A stretch of 64,000 bases of DNA from Brevundimonas vitisensis (lineage in GTDB: Bacteria; Pseudomonadota; Alphaproteobacteria; Caulobacterales; Caulobacteraceae), in assembly GCF_016656965.1 (NCBI RefSeq), contig NZ_CP067977.1:1116001-1180000 (forward strand), read 5' to 3'. Below are positions 9,359 through 18,304 of this stretch, piece by piece. Numbering within the stretch: the first letter of the stretch is position 1; each line of letters starts with the position of its first letter. The notes below the pieces were generated by a model. It did no database searches. It was not told the origin of the DNA and saw nothing but the letters and a program-made list of their open reading frames with translations. The position numbers and the translations under genes were made by a program.

Positions 9359-10360
9359 ATGCTGTCACAGCGGGAGTTGTCCTTGCGTCGCGCCCCCCTC
9401 CTCGTCTCCACCCTGGCCGTGTGTGCGGGTCTGGGGATCGGCGCGCCTGCCATGGCCCAGCAACCCCCGGCCCGTGACGGCCAGGGGGCAGGCCTGCGCT
9501 ATTTGTCGTGGTCGGGTCGCCCGGCCCCCACCGTCACCGCTCAGCCTCAGCGAAGCGAAGCCCGCCCCCAGTCCGGCGTCAGCGGGCGCAGCGACCTGCG
9601 CCGTCCCTCGCCCATCATTCCCCACGCCGGCGCCGATGCGGGAACCGGCTCGGCGACGCGCGTGGCCGAAAGCCCCTATCGCCCTGTCACCAGCCCCGCT
9701 CCCCGAACCGGCCTGACGCCCGCTGGAGCGTGGATGGGCGGCCCCCGCTACAGCCAGCCGGCGGTGTCCGATAATCGTCCGGCCGCGATAGAGACGCCGC
9801 CGCCCGCGCCGATGCCTGCACCCGCCCCTGTCTCTGCGCCCGCGCGGCAGGCCCCCGCCCCAGCCCCTGCCCCTGCCCCTGCCCCTGCCCCGCGCTTCAC
9901 CTCGGCTGAGGTGGCGGTGGCTTCGCGCCCGGCGGCTCAGCCCCCGGCCCGAACAGAGACAACGGCGCCGAGCGTCCCCGACCAGCCCGTCGACGACCCC
10001 ATGGCTCCACGTCGCGATGCGCCGATCTTCCGCATCCAGCGCGATGCCGCATCACCCGACACCGTCGCCGGGAACGGCAGCGCGCCCCCCGCCGGATCCG
10101 GCGCCGTCGTCGCCACCTCCGCCAGTCCCGATGCCCCGCGTCAGGGCTCGCGATACTATTCCGTCCACCGTCAAGCCGGTCGCCAGCCCGACCAGATCGC
10201 CATGCCGGAACAGATCTATCTCGATGCCGTGCCTATAGAGCTGGGCGATGCCCCTGCCACCGAGGACCTGGCAGAGCCGCCCGCAGCGCCGCAGATGGCG
10301 CGCAACGCCCAGGGCCGGCTGGTGCCCGTCCCCGCTGCCACGGACTCCGACCTGCCATGA
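9359..10360 (+). CDS. Secreted proline/alanine-rich protein of unknown function
   Basis: A 333-residue protein with a signal peptide ending near APAMAQQ (about residue 31). The rest is disordered-looking and rich in Pro, Ala and Arg, including a PAPAPAPAPAPA run coded by a GCCCCT hexamer repeat around 9855-9890. No domain was recognised. Its stop overlaps the start of the DUF2336 gene (ATGA), so the two are co-translated. It may be periplasmic or surface-associated. Confidence 0.6.
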   Translation: MLSQRELSLRRAPLLVSTLAVCAGLGIGAPAMAQQPPARDGQGAGLRYLSWSGRPAPTVTAQPQRSEARPQSGVSGRSDLRRPSPIIPHAGADAGTGSATRVAESPYRPVTSPAPRTGLTPAGAWMGGPRYSQPAVSDNRPAAIETPPPAPMPAPAPVSAPARQAPAPAPAPAPAPAPRFTSAEVAVASRPAAQPPARTETTAPSVPDQPVDDPMAPRRDAPIFRIQRDAASPDTVAGNGSAPPAGSGAVVATSASPDAPRQGSRYYSVHRQAGRQPDQIAMPEQIYLDAVPIELGDAPATEDLAEPPAAPQMARNAQGRLVPVPAATDSDLP

Positions 10361-11457
10361 GTCAGCCGAACGCCGCGCCGGGCTCGCGTCTGCCCGACCT
10401 GATCGCCCTGGCCAAAAACCCGTCCAGCGAGAACCGGCGGGCCCTGCTGCGCGAACTGACCGATCACTTCTTCGGCCACACCACCCAGACCCCGGCCGAA
10501 CAGGGTCTGTACGGCGTCGTCCTGGCCGAACTGTCGGCGGACATGGAGGTCGCGGTCCGCCGAGAAATGGCCGCCCGCTTTGCCCCTATCGCCGATGCCC
10601 CCGCCGTCCTCATCCGCCGCCTGGCCCTGGACACCGCCGAGGTCGCCGAGCCGGTGCTGCGCCAGTCCCCGGTTCTGACCGATGACGATCTGCTGGGCGT
10701 GGTCCGCACCCGCGGCCAGGATCACATGCGCGCCGTCTCGGCCCGTGCCTCGGTGTCCGAGGCAGTGTCCGAAGCCATCGTCGAACGGGGCGACGACCAG
10801 ACCCTGAACACCCTGCTTCGCAACGATGGGGCCCGCCTGTCGCGCGCAGCCTCCGAGGCGGTGGTGGAACGCGCCAAGGCCAGCCCGAACCTGCACGCCG
10901 CCACGGTCGAGCGCGCCAGCCTGCCGCCCGATCTGCTCAACGACATGTATTTCGTGGTCGAGGCGCGGCTGCGCCAGCAGATCCTCGAACAGAACGCCCG
11001 CCTCGATCCCGCCTTGCTGGAAAGCGCCCTGGCGGCCGGCCGCGCCAAGGTCGCGACCCAGGACGGAGCCCTGCCCGCCGACTATGCCGACTGCCTGGCC
11101 TATGTCGAAGAGCTGAAGGCCGCAGGTCAGCTGACGCCCCAGATGCTGGCCCGCTTCCTGCGCTCGGGTGGCAAGACCTCCTTCCTGATCGCCCTGGCCC
11201 AGTTGTCGGACATCGATTTCCACACCGCCAGCCGGATCGTGGAGCGCCGCGAGCTGGACGCCCTGGCCGTGGTCTGCCGCGCCGCCGACCTGGATCGGGC
11301 GCTGTTCCTGACCTATGCGGTCGTGCTGCTCAACGACGACGGCGATGCCATGGGCAAGGCGCACGCCTATGCCCGCATGTATGCCGAACTGACCCGCGAG
11401 GCGGCCCTGCGCACCCTGCGCTTCTGGCGGATGCGACGCGGCGCGGCGGCGGCCTGA
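10357..11457 (+). CDS. DUF2336 protein 1
   Basis: A 366-residue all-helical protein with HEAT-like repeats: RRALLRELTDHFFG, VRREMAARFAPIADAP, QTLNTLLRNDGARLSRAASEAVVERAK. This matches DUF2336, common in Caulobacterales and Rhizobiales. The family function is not established. It is coupled to the proline-rich gene upstream. A diverged paralogue lies at 12106-13323 on the other strand, beyond the MucR gene. Confidence 0.8.
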   Translation: MSQPNAAPGSRLPDLIALAKNPSSENRRALLRELTDHFFGHTTQTPAEQGLYGVVLAELSADMEVAVRREMAARFAPIADAPAVLIRRLALDTAEVAEPVLRQSPVLTDDDLLGVVRTRGQDHMRAVSARASVSEAVSEAIVERGDDQTLNTLLRNDGARLSRAASEAVVERAKASPNLHAATVERASLPPDLLNDMYFVVEARLRQQILEQNARLDPALLESALAAGRAKVATQDGALPADYADCLAYVEELKAAGQLTPQMLARFLRSGGKTSFLIALAQLSDIDFHTASRIVERRELDALAVVCRAADLDRALFLTYAVVLLNDDGDAMGKAHAYARMYAELTREAALRTLRFWRMRRGAAAA

Positions 11458-11464
11458 ACGAAAA

Positions 11465-11494
11465 ACGCCCGCCCCTGTCACCAGGAGCGGGCGT
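11465..11494. terminator. Bidirectional hairpin between DUF2336 and mucR
   Basis: ACGCCCGC and GCGGGCGT pair perfectly around a short loop. A run of A precedes the stem, giving a T run on the minus strand, so it can end the mucR transcript and perhaps the convergent DUF2336 operon. Confidence 0.7.
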
Positions 11495-11517
11495 CTCTGT
11501 CGATCCCTAGGACCGAG

Positions 11518-11946
11518 TTACTTCTTGGCGCGGCCCGTGGCGGCGGGTTTGCGGCCGCCCTGACCCAGACCCATCTGCTTGGCCAGGTCCGACCGGGCCT
11601 TGGCATAGTTGGGGGCGACCATCGGATAGTCCTTGGCCAGGCCCCACTTGGCCCGATAGTCCTCGGGGCTCATGTTGTACTTGGTACGCAGATGCCGCTT
11701 CAGCGACTTGAATTTGCGACCGTCTTCCAGACAGATCAGATAGTCAGCCGCAATCGACTTGCGGATCGGCACGGCAGGTTCCTTGACCTCGGGCTCCGGC
11801 TCGGGGGCGCCGGTCGAAACCTGCGAAAGGGCAGCGTGAATATTGGCGATCAGCCCAGGCAGGGCATCGGCCGAGACACTGTTGTTGCCGACATAGGCAG
11901 AAACGATGTCTGCGGTCATTTCCAGCAGTTCGGACTTGTCTTCCAT
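11518..11946 (-). CDS. mucR: MucR/Ros family transcriptional regulator
   Basis: A 142-residue protein starting MEDKSELLEMTADIVSAYVG, the standard MucR N-terminus. The DNA-binding end has CLEDGRKFKSLKRHL followed by MSPEDYRAKWGL, diagnostic of MucR/Ros. The Ros-type Cys/His zinc set is incomplete (Cys-x2-Asp, and HLRTKY where HLTTHH is usual), as I recall for Caulobacter MucR. In Caulobacter the MucR proteins repress late cell-cycle promoters together with CtrA/SciP. The C-terminus is a basic Lys/Arg tail. Confidence 0.88.
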   Translation of the reverse strand: MEDKSELLEMTADIVSAYVGNNSVSADALPGLIANIHAALSQVSTGAPEPEPEVKEPAVPIRKSIAADYLICLEDGRKFKSLKRHLRTKYNMSPEDYRAKWGLAKDYPMVAPNYAKARSDLAKQMGLGQGGRKPAATGRAKK

Positions 11947-12105
11947 GGCGGACCTTTGCTTCATCAGAGCGTTTTTATTGATCGAGAATCACGATCATCG
12001 TGCCCGCTCCATAGAAGCGATCCCCGCTAAAAGCAATGCACAGCCCCCGTACAAATACAGTTGCAGCCTATTCAGAATAGGTGACGACAGCTTGGCTGTC
12101 CGTGA

Positions 12106-13323
12106 TCAACGACCGAAGTCTTGGGCCAAGGCCATCATGGCCGCGCGCTCCGGAGCCGAATAATCGTCGGCGGTTTCGTCCTCGCCGTCGCGGATGGCCT
12201 TCATCAGGGCCGGTGTGAGGGCCGATGACAGGGACCAGTTCCAGTAACGCAGCACCGTCTGAGCCCGGTCCACCGCCAGCATTTCATAGGTGATCTGGAC
12301 CCGCTCCCAGTCCGGGTGGGGCGAACCGTCTGCAGCCGTCTCCGGCCGCCGCATCGACCGCCACAGGGCCAGCAGATCGCCGCGTCCCATGCCCGTGGCC
12401 TTGCACAGGATGGCGAGAGGTTCGCCGCCGACATCGCCCATGATCTTGGCCCCCGTCAGCGGCTTCACACCGGCCAGAAAGGCGATCTCGGACGCCACCT
12501 CGCGGTTCAGGCCGTCACGGGCGGCGGTCGCGACCGCCTGTTCCAGACTGTCGAACGGACTCTTGGTGATGGCGGCGCGGTTTCTCTGGCGTCGCTCGAT
12601 GAACTGCAGGGCCTTTCGGGCCACCGGATCGGCCCAGTTCTCGGCCGCCATCATTGGAAAGACGTCTTCGGACACCTCCTGCATCGCCTCGCGCGATACG
12701 GCAAAGCGCTGCAGGATCGTGCGGCGGTCTTCGGCCCCGCACCACCAGAACATCACATAGGCCCCGGACGGGCGCAGTTCCGGGCGTCGCAACAGCCACA
12801 GGCACAGGTGGGTCGACTTTCGGCTCAGGCTGACCACCGACTCGATCCCGACCTGCGACAGGCGGGCCGAGCCGTTGCGCAGCACCGCCTCGATCACCTC
12901 CGGCTCGTTGAACCCGATCAGCGTCTCGGTCACCACCTCGGACAGGCCGCGGCGACTGGCCATCAGAAACCGGTGCTGGGTCGTCGTGTCACGCGCGCAG
13001 GCCACAAGGTCGGCATCGCTCAGCGACGCACACTGATCCAGCAACAGGCCTGCGATCTCGGGATCATCCCTCAGCAGCATCCGCGCCAGGCTGTTGGGCA
13101 GTTCGGCAAGAGGGGCGATCCGCATCGCCACCCGCTTGCGCTCGCGCGGCTCGGCCAGGCGCAGCATTTCGACCAGCAGGTCGCCGGTGACCGCCCGTTC
13201 AAAGGCGTTGATCCGGCTGGCAGGCAGGGAGACGACATCGGCCAGGCGCTTCAACAGCGCATGGCGCGCCCTCAGCCCCGGCTGGGGCTCAGGCGAGGCG
13301 GAAATGGCCGCTGGCTCTGACAT
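12106..13323 (-). CDS. DUF2336 protein 2
   Basis: A 405-residue helical-repeat protein. The core resembles the protein at 10357-11457 (RVAMRIAPLAELPNSLARMLLRDDPEIAG, EAVLRNGSARLSQVGIESVVSLS). The C-terminus resembles a long helix then a disordered tail. It stands alone on the minus strand. The two DUF2336 genes on either side of mucR look like an old duplication with low identity. Function unknown. Confidence 0.75.
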   Translation of the reverse strand: MSEPAAISASPEPQPGLRARHALLKRLADVVSLPASRINAFERAVTGDLLVEMLRLAEPRERKRVAMRIAPLAELPNSLARMLLRDDPEIAGLLLDQCASLSDADLVACARDTTTQHRFLMASRRGLSEVVTETLIGFNEPEVIEAVLRNGSARLSQVGIESVVSLSRKSTHLCLWLLRRPELRPSGAYVMFWWCGAEDRRTILQRFAVSREAMQEVSEDVFPMMAAENWADPVARKALQFIERRQRNRAAITKSPFDSLEQAVATAARDGLNREVASEIAFLAGVKPLTGAKIMGDVGGEPLAILCKATGMGRGDLLALWRSMRRPETAADGSPHPDWERVQITYEMLAVDRAQTVLRYWNWSLSSALTPALMKAIRDGEDETADDYSAPERAAMMALAQDFGR

Positions 13324-13451
13324 GTCGCTGCCAGCATAGGCCCGCGCCGGTTAACCGGGCGTGAGGGCCCCGTCGTCCCGAACGACCTTGACCGTCCGCC
13401 CCGTTTGTCGGCTATCTGGTTTGACTCTGAATATCCCCGGAAAATGCCCTG

Positions 13452-14189
13452 ATGACCGATGCCAAGGACGCCCCTCCGCCTCGTCGGTCGGCCAGGGACG
13501 GTGGCCTTCATGACCTGGCCGAGGACACCATGGGCTTCGGCCTGCTGGAGGTCCGAACGGCCTGGGCCATGCTGGTTCGCCCCCGCCGCAGCCTCGAACT
13601 CTATATGACCCTGGGTCCGACGGCCGACGGGACGCTGGCGCGGCCACTGCGGCTGTATCTGGCGCTCAACGCCATCATGATGCTGATGATGTTCCTGTTC
13701 GGCGGCATGGAGGGCATGTTTGAGGGGGTGCCGCCGGGGGCGATGGAGGCCTTGGCCGACAACGCCGGCAAGACGCTTGAAGAATTCCTGGCTGATGCCG
13801 ATGGCTGGATGAGCCTGGCGATCGTTCCGATTGGGTCGGCCATCTATGCCTTGGTGCTGACACCCTTTCTGCGCTGGTGGGACCCGGACGACCTGGGCTG
13901 GCGCAAAGGTTTCCGGGCCACCTTCGTCTTCCTGAATGTCCTGACGGTCCCCTTCCTGCCCCTGACCCTGCTGATGTTCGATCCGCGCCTCATCGCCTGG
14001 TCGATGCCCATATTCGTCGCCCTGACGATCTATGGCTTCCTGCGGGCCGGGCGCGGGCGGTGGTTCTCGAACTGGGCGATGGGCATCATCAAGGCGATGG
14101 TCCTTGGCCTGGTTATTGTCATCGCCCAGTTCGTCACGTCGGTTCCCTTGCTGGTCATCGGCTTCCTGGGCGGCACCTACGGGGCCTGA
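13452..14189 (+). CDS. Integral membrane protein of unknown function
   Basis: A 245-residue protein with a polar N-terminus and about five hydrophobic segments (LALNAIMMLMMFLFGG, LAIVPIGSAIYALVLTPF, FRATFVFLNVLTVPFLPL, WSMPIFVALTIYGFL, GLVIVIAQFVTSVPLLVI). The arrangement is reminiscent of Yip1/DUF3667-type proteins, but the diagnostic cysteines of DUF3667 are absent. It converges on cysK with only a few bases between. Confidence 0.6.
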   Translation: MTDAKDAPPPRRSARDGGLHDLAEDTMGFGLLEVRTAWAMLVRPRRSLELYMTLGPTADGTLARPLRLYLALNAIMMLMMFLFGGMEGMFEGVPPGAMEALADNAGKTLEEFLADADGWMSLAIVPIGSAIYALVLTPFLRWWDPDDLGWRKGFRATFVFLNVLTVPFLPLTLLMFDPRLIAWSMPIFVALTIYGFLRAGRGRWFSNWAMGIIKAMVLGLVIVIAQFVTSVPLLVIGFLGGTYGA

Positions 14190-14196
14190 CGCCCCG

Positions 14197-15177
14197 TCAC
14201 AGTCCCTCGAACAGTGCCGTCGACAGATAGCGTTCGGCGAAACTCGGGATGATGGCCACGATGGTCTTTCCCGCATTCTCGTCCAGGGCGGCCAGGCGGA
14301 AGGCGGCGGTCAGGGCGGCCCCTGAACTGATGCCCACCGGGATGCCTTCCACCCGTGCCGCGCGCCGCGCCATGGCGAAGCTGTCGTCGTTCGAGACCCG
14401 CTCCACGCCATCGATCACCGAGCGGTCCACGATGGAAGGCACAAAGCCCGCGCCGATCCCCTGGATCTTGTGCGGCCCGGGCTCTCCGCCCGACAGGACC
14501 GGGCTGTCCGTCGGTTCCACGGCGATCATCCGGATGGACGGTTTGCGGGCCTTCAGCGCCTGACCCACGCCCGTGATGGTGCCGCCGGTGCCGACGCCGG
14601 CCACGACGATGTCCACGGCCCCGGCCGTGTCGGCCCAGATTTCCTCGGCCGTGGTCACCCGGTGAATGGCCGGATTGGCCAGGTTGTCGAACTGCGAGGG
14701 ACTGACCGCTCCCGGCGTGCGCTCCTTCAGTTCCTGGGCCATGGCGATAGCGCCCTTCATGCCCTTTTCGGCCGGCGTCAGCACCAGTTCCGCCCCCAGC
14801 AGGGCCAGCATCTTGCGCCGCTCGATCGACATGGATTCCGGCATGACCAGAATGAGCCGATACCCCTTGGCCGCCGCCACAAAGGCCAGGGCAATGCCGG
14901 TGTTGCCGCTGGTGGGCTCGATCAGCACCGTGTCCGGTCCGATGTGACCGGCCTGTTCCAGCGCCTCGACCATGGCCACACCGATCCGGTCCTTGACCGA
15001 GGCGATGGGGTTGAAGAACTCCAGCTTGGCCAGCACCGTCGCCTTCGGCTCCAGCTCGGCCGACAGGCGCGGCAGGCGCACCAGCGGCGTGTCCCCGATC
15101 GTATCCACGATGGAGTCATAGACCTTGCCCCGCCCCGCCTTGGCATGGCGCGAGGGATCATAGGCGGCAATGGACAT
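14197..15177 (-). CDS. cysK: Cysteine synthase A (O-acetylserine sulfhydrylase)
   Basis: A 326-residue PLP enzyme that makes cysteine from O-acetylserine and sulfide. The PLP lysine lies in [11 protein letters not shown], the substrate loop is [10 protein letters not shown], and the glycine-rich phosphate loop is [12 protein letters not shown]. The ATG at 15177 ([12 protein letters not shown]) is preferred to the longer frame because GGGGGAGCTCC upstream offers a ribosome site and the earlier codons are unlike the family. It faces the membrane-protein gene tail to tail. Confidence 0.9.
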   Translation of the reverse strand: MSIAAYDPSRHAKAGRGKVYDSIVDTIGDTPLVRLPRLSAELEPKATVLAKLEFFNPIASVKDRIGVAMVEALEQAGHIGPDTVLIEPTSGNTGIALAFVAAAKGYRLILVMPESMSIERRKMLALLGAELVLTPAEKGMKGAIAMAQELKERTPGAVSPSQFDNLANPAIHRVTTAEEIWADTAGAVDIVVAGVGTGGTITGVGQALKARKPSIRMIAVEPTDSPVLSGGEPGPHKIQGIGAGFVPSIVDRSVIDGVERVSNDDSFAMARRAARVEGIPVGISSGAALTAAFRLAALDENAGKTIVAIIPSFAERYLSTALFEGL

Positions 15178-15410
15178 GGGGGAGCTCCACGAAATCTGGG
15201 GTGGTCCACAAGATAAGCCCTCCGCCACCGATGCAAGGGGCGCGGCAGCCATTTCTCCTGTCAGCGCCTGCCAGCGCAGGTCGCAGCCTACCTGTCCGCC
15301 TTGCCCCCACAGCAGGGGGAAGGCTCGCCTGGGATAACGGCGGAAAACCACCCGATCGCGGCACAGCCGCATCACGGTGACGCTTCGTCGCCTTCACGCC
15401 ACATTTGCAC

Positions 15411-15440
15411 TTGCAATTCGTTCTCAATTAGCAAATGAGA
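15411..15440. promoter_or_regulatory. Fur-box-like operator upstream of the TonB receptor
   Basis: The AT-rich stretch TTGCAATTCGTTCTCAATT is followed by AGCAAATGAGA. Read on the minus strand it contains TTGAGAACGAATTGCAA, which resembles Fur sites before alphaproteobacterial iron-uptake genes. It lies 29-58 nt upstream of the receptor ATG and stands out in GC-rich DNA. Iron regulation is inferred. Confidence 0.55.
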
Positions 15441-15468
15441 GGCGCTCGCAAGTTGATGAGGCCCTCCC

Positions 15469-17592
15469 ATGTCGTTCCGCTCCACCTCCCTCGCCGCCGT
15501 CCTGATGCTCGGCGCGTCTGCTCTGGCCCTGTCGGCCAAGGCCCAGGAGGCGACCCGCGTCGACGATCTGGTGGTCACCGCCTCCGGTTTCGAACAGCGG
15601 ATTGAACAGGCCCCGGCCTCGATCACCCTGATCTCGGGACAGGAGATCCGCAGCCAGCGCGCCGGATCGATCGCCGAAATCCTGGCCGATATCCCGGGCG
15701 TCGACATCGGTGGCGCGGTCGGCAAGACCGGCGGCCTGAACATCAACATCCGGGGCCTGGGGTCGGACTACACGCTGATCCTGATCGACGGCCGCCGCCA
15801 GAATACGGCCGGCAGCGTCACCCCGAACGGCTTTGGCGAGACCTCCACCAGCTTCCTGCCGCCCGTCTCGGCGATCGAGCGGATCGAGGTGGTGCGCGGG
15901 CCGGTCTCGACCCTATATGGGTCCGACGCCATCGGCGGCGTGGTGAACATCATCACCAAGAAGGTCGGCGAAACCTGGCAGGGCACGGTCGCAGCCAATG
16001 CCACCCTGCAGTCGGACGACGAGTTCGGGAATCTGTACGGCGGCGATGTCTATGCCAATGGGCCGCTGGTCTCGGGCCTGCTGGGTCTGGCGGTCAGGGG
16101 CAGCTATCTGACCCGCGAACAGTCCTCTTTGACGTTTGACACCGTCGCGGGCACCCCCGCCCCGGTCACCGGCTTTGGCCGCAGCGCGACCGAGAGCGAG
16201 ATCTGGACCCTCGGCGCGCGCCTCAGCTTCACGCCCCACGCCGACCACGACCTGTGGCTGGACCTCGATGTGGCGCGCCAGTGGTACGACAACGCCAACA
16301 GCCAGCTGGGCACCTCGACCACGGCCGGTGGATACGGCGATGCGCTGGAGTTCAACCGCGACCAGGCGGTCCTGGCGCACGATTGGCGTCTGGGCTTCGG
16401 CGAGCTTCAGAACACCCTGTCCTGGGGCCGCACCGAGACGATCGGCCGGATCATTCCCAATGGTGTTCCAGGCGCCGGCGGTCCGCGCGATCTGGAGACC
16501 GAGAGTCTCATCCTGGACACCAAATTCTCGTCGCAGTTCGGCAACCACACCTATACCCTGGGCGGCCAGTACTGGGACGCCACCATGACCGACGGCGTGG
16601 CCCCGGCCCCGTTCGAGTTCACCCAGTGGGCCCTGTTTGCCGAGGACGAGTGGCGCCTGTCCGACACCCTGGCCCTGACGCTGGGCGGGCGATACGACGA
16701 CCATTCCACCTTTGGCGATCACTTCAGTCCGCGCGCCTATCTGGTGTGGAACGCCACCCCCAACTGGACCATCAAGGGCGGCGTCAGCCAGGGGTTCAAG
16801 ACCCCGCGTCTGGAACAGCTGGCCCCCGGCATCAACGGCTTCGGTCAGCAGGGGCGGCTGCCGCTGCTGGGTTCGCCCGGCCTGCAGCCCGAGACCAGCA
16901 CCGCGACCGAGGTCGCCTTCTTCTATGACAATCGCGATGACTTCCGTGCCAGCCTGACCCTGTTCGACAATCAGTTCGAGGACAAGATCGCCGCCGGTCC
17001 TCCGCTGGTGAACTGTGCCTTCGGGGTGTCGGCGGCCGACTATGCGGCGGGCAACTACAACCAGACCGGATGCACCGACGTCGGCTTCTTCCCCAATGCC
17101 GCCACCTTCGGACAGAGCGTCAACATCGACGAGGCGGTCACGCGCGGGGTCGAGGTCAACGCCCGCTGGGCCTTTGCCGACGCCTGGTCCGTCAGCGGCA
17201 ATTACACCTACACCGACAGCGAGCAGAAGTCGGGGGCCTCTGCCGGCCTGCCTCTGACGGACACGCCGGAGCACATGGTCAATGCGGCCCTGAACTGGCA
17301 GGCGACCGATCGGCTGTCGGCCTGGGTGCGGGGCGAATACCGGTCAGAACGCTATCGCGGCGCAGGCGCCGCTCGCGACGCCCTGGGCGACTACAAGGCC
17401 TATGAGGTCTTCCACCTGGGTGGGGCCTATGACCTGACGGACCGGGTCACGCTGAACGCCGTCGTCTACAATGTCTTCGACAAGGATTTCGTCAGCCTGC
17501 TGCCCTATGGCACCCCGGTCCTCTATGCGCCGGAATACACCAACAATCAGGAGCCGCGCCGTCTGTGGGTCTCTGTGCGGATGGACTTCTGA
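15469..17592 (+). CDS. TonB-dependent outer-membrane receptor
   Basis: A 707-residue protein with a signal peptide (to about residue 25, SAKAQ), a TonB-box-like DDLVVTAS, a plug domain (ASITLISGQEIRSQRAGSIAEIL, VRGPVSTLYGSDAIGGVVNIITKK) and a C-terminal beta barrel ending in Phe. The plug resembles CirA/FepA/BtuB-type receptors. With the Fur-like site upstream, a ferric siderophore or related substrate is most likely; cobalamin or another ligand is not excluded. Confidence 0.88.
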   Translation: MSFRSTSLAAVLMLGASALALSAKAQEATRVDDLVVTASGFEQRIEQAPASITLISGQEIRSQRAGSIAEILADIPGVDIGGAVGKTGGLNINIRGLGSDYTLILIDGRRQNTAGSVTPNGFGETSTSFLPPVSAIERIEVVRGPVSTLYGSDAIGGVVNIITKKVGETWQGTVAANATLQSDDEFGNLYGGDVYANGPLVSGLLGLAVRGSYLTREQSSLTFDTVAGTPAPVTGFGRSATESEIWTLGARLSFTPHADHDLWLDLDVARQWYDNANSQLGTSTTAGGYGDALEFNRDQAVLAHDWRLGFGELQNTLSWGRTETIGRIIPNGVPGAGGPRDLETESLILDTKFSSQFGNHTYTLGGQYWDATMTDGVAPAPFEFTQWALFAEDEWRLSDTLALTLGGRYDDHSTFGDHFSPRAYLVWNATPNWTIKGGVSQGFKTPRLEQLAPGINGFGQQGRLPLLGSPGLQPETSTATEVAFFYDNRDDFRASLTLFDNQFEDKIAAGPPLVNCAFGVSAADYAAGNYNQTGCTDVGFFPNAATFGQSVNIDEAVTRGVEVNARWAFADAWSVSGNYTYTDSEQKSGASAGLPLTDTPEHMVNAALNWQATDRLSAWVRGEYRSERYRGAGAARDALGDYKAYEVFHLGGAYDLTDRVTLNAVVYNVFDKDFVSLLPYGTPVLYAPEYTNNQEPRRLWVSVRMDF

Positions 17593-17726
17593 TTTCCGCA
17601 TGGATTAACCACGATATCGTCCGCACCAGGCGAAATCGAACCAAAATACAGCTAAAACTCGCCATCTTGGCGCAAGCGTTTGCAAGGTGACAGGCCAAGG
17701 CCGATACCGGGATCGCTTCTCGACAC
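17593..17726. other. Non-coding stretch between TonB receptor and tRNA-like sequence
   Basis: No gene is apparent. It holds a lone GATTAACCACGAT motif just after the receptor stop, a possible CtrA half-site that also occurs before fliI. The AT content rises near 17635-17660. Confidence 0.4.
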
Positions 17727-17803
17727 GGCCTGGTGGCGGAGTGGCTACGCGACGGGTGTGCAAACCCGCAAACCCTCCGTTCGACTCGGAGGCCAGGCCT
17801 CCA
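17727..17803 (+). tRNA. tRNA-Cys(GCA)-like sequence with irregular arms
   Basis: A 7-bp acceptor stem pairs GGCCTGG (17727-17733) with CCAGGCC (17793-17799), then an encoded T-CCA end. U8, the A14 and A21 D-loop positions and a TTCGACT T loop are present. The anticodon region reads TGTGCAAA between CGGG and CCCG, giving an 8-nt loop with GCA preceded by U, or a 6-nt loop if one more pair forms. There is also one extra G between T stem and acceptor. The similarity is to tRNA-Cys, but these extra bases suggest a pseudo-tRNA or a frameshifting variant. Confidence 0.5.
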
Positions 17804-17902
17804 GTCTTTGCGCGGCGACAGCACAGCTGTCGCCGCCACTGACATCCGAACATCGCCGTGGTCTAAGCGTGGCCATTCCCATGACCGCCGGTGATTCGAG
17901 CC

Positions 17903-18039
17903 ATGACTGTTCTGCCCCAGACCGACACTGCCCCCACCGCCGACAGGGCGACCTGGATCGCCCCCGTGCTGGATGTCATGCTGGCGACCGAGGCTGAGGC
18001 CAGGCCTTCGATCCATCGGATCCGCTGTTCGCGTCCTGA
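17903..18039 (+). pseudogene. Frameshifted short peptide gene (array member 1)
   Basis: From the ATG at 17903 the frame reads MTVLPQTDTAPTADRATW, then IAPVLDVMLATEAEA, matching the leader pattern of the other peptides in this array (W-x-A-P-x-L-D). The frame then runs on without a stop. Shifting frame right after EAEA gives AFDPSDPLFAS and a stop at 18037-18039, similar in size and style to the other tails. A two-base insertion (or one-base loss) near 18000 is the simplest explanation. Confidence 0.5.
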
Positions 18040-18052
18040 GCCGCCGCCTAGG

Positions 18053-18304
18053 TCAGACTCCGGCCAGAGACCGCAGCATGGTCAGTGCCGCGCCCTGAAG
18101 CCGGGGATCGGTGATCCGCAAATAGGCAAACACCGCATCCTGAACGTCCGGACGCGCAACCGCGTCGATCAGGACCGGCGGAACGGGCAACCGTTCCCTG
18201 GCCCTTGTCGTCGCAAACTGACCCACCTGGCCGTCGGCACCCATCGTCACCGTCCCGCAATGACCCGGCGCACGACGGATCCGTGCCATTCCGGGCGCGA
18301 CCAA
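18053..18304 (-). other. Open frame on the minus strand, possible truncated regulator
   Basis: The C-terminal half (ERLPVPPVLIDAVARPDVQ, then DAVFAYLRITDPRLQGAALTMLRSLAGV) looks like genuine helical protein and faintly like the tail of an XRE-type regulator. The N-terminal half lies in a block that is duplicated at 19420-19510, where the frame is not clearly kept. It may be a gene fragment left at a rearrangement point. No start could be supported. Confidence 0.3.

Noticed and set aside
9855..9890. Hexamer repeat GCCCCT as a phase-variable tract
   Set aside because: A six-base unit keeps frame, so it changes length of the PAPA run only; no switching expected.
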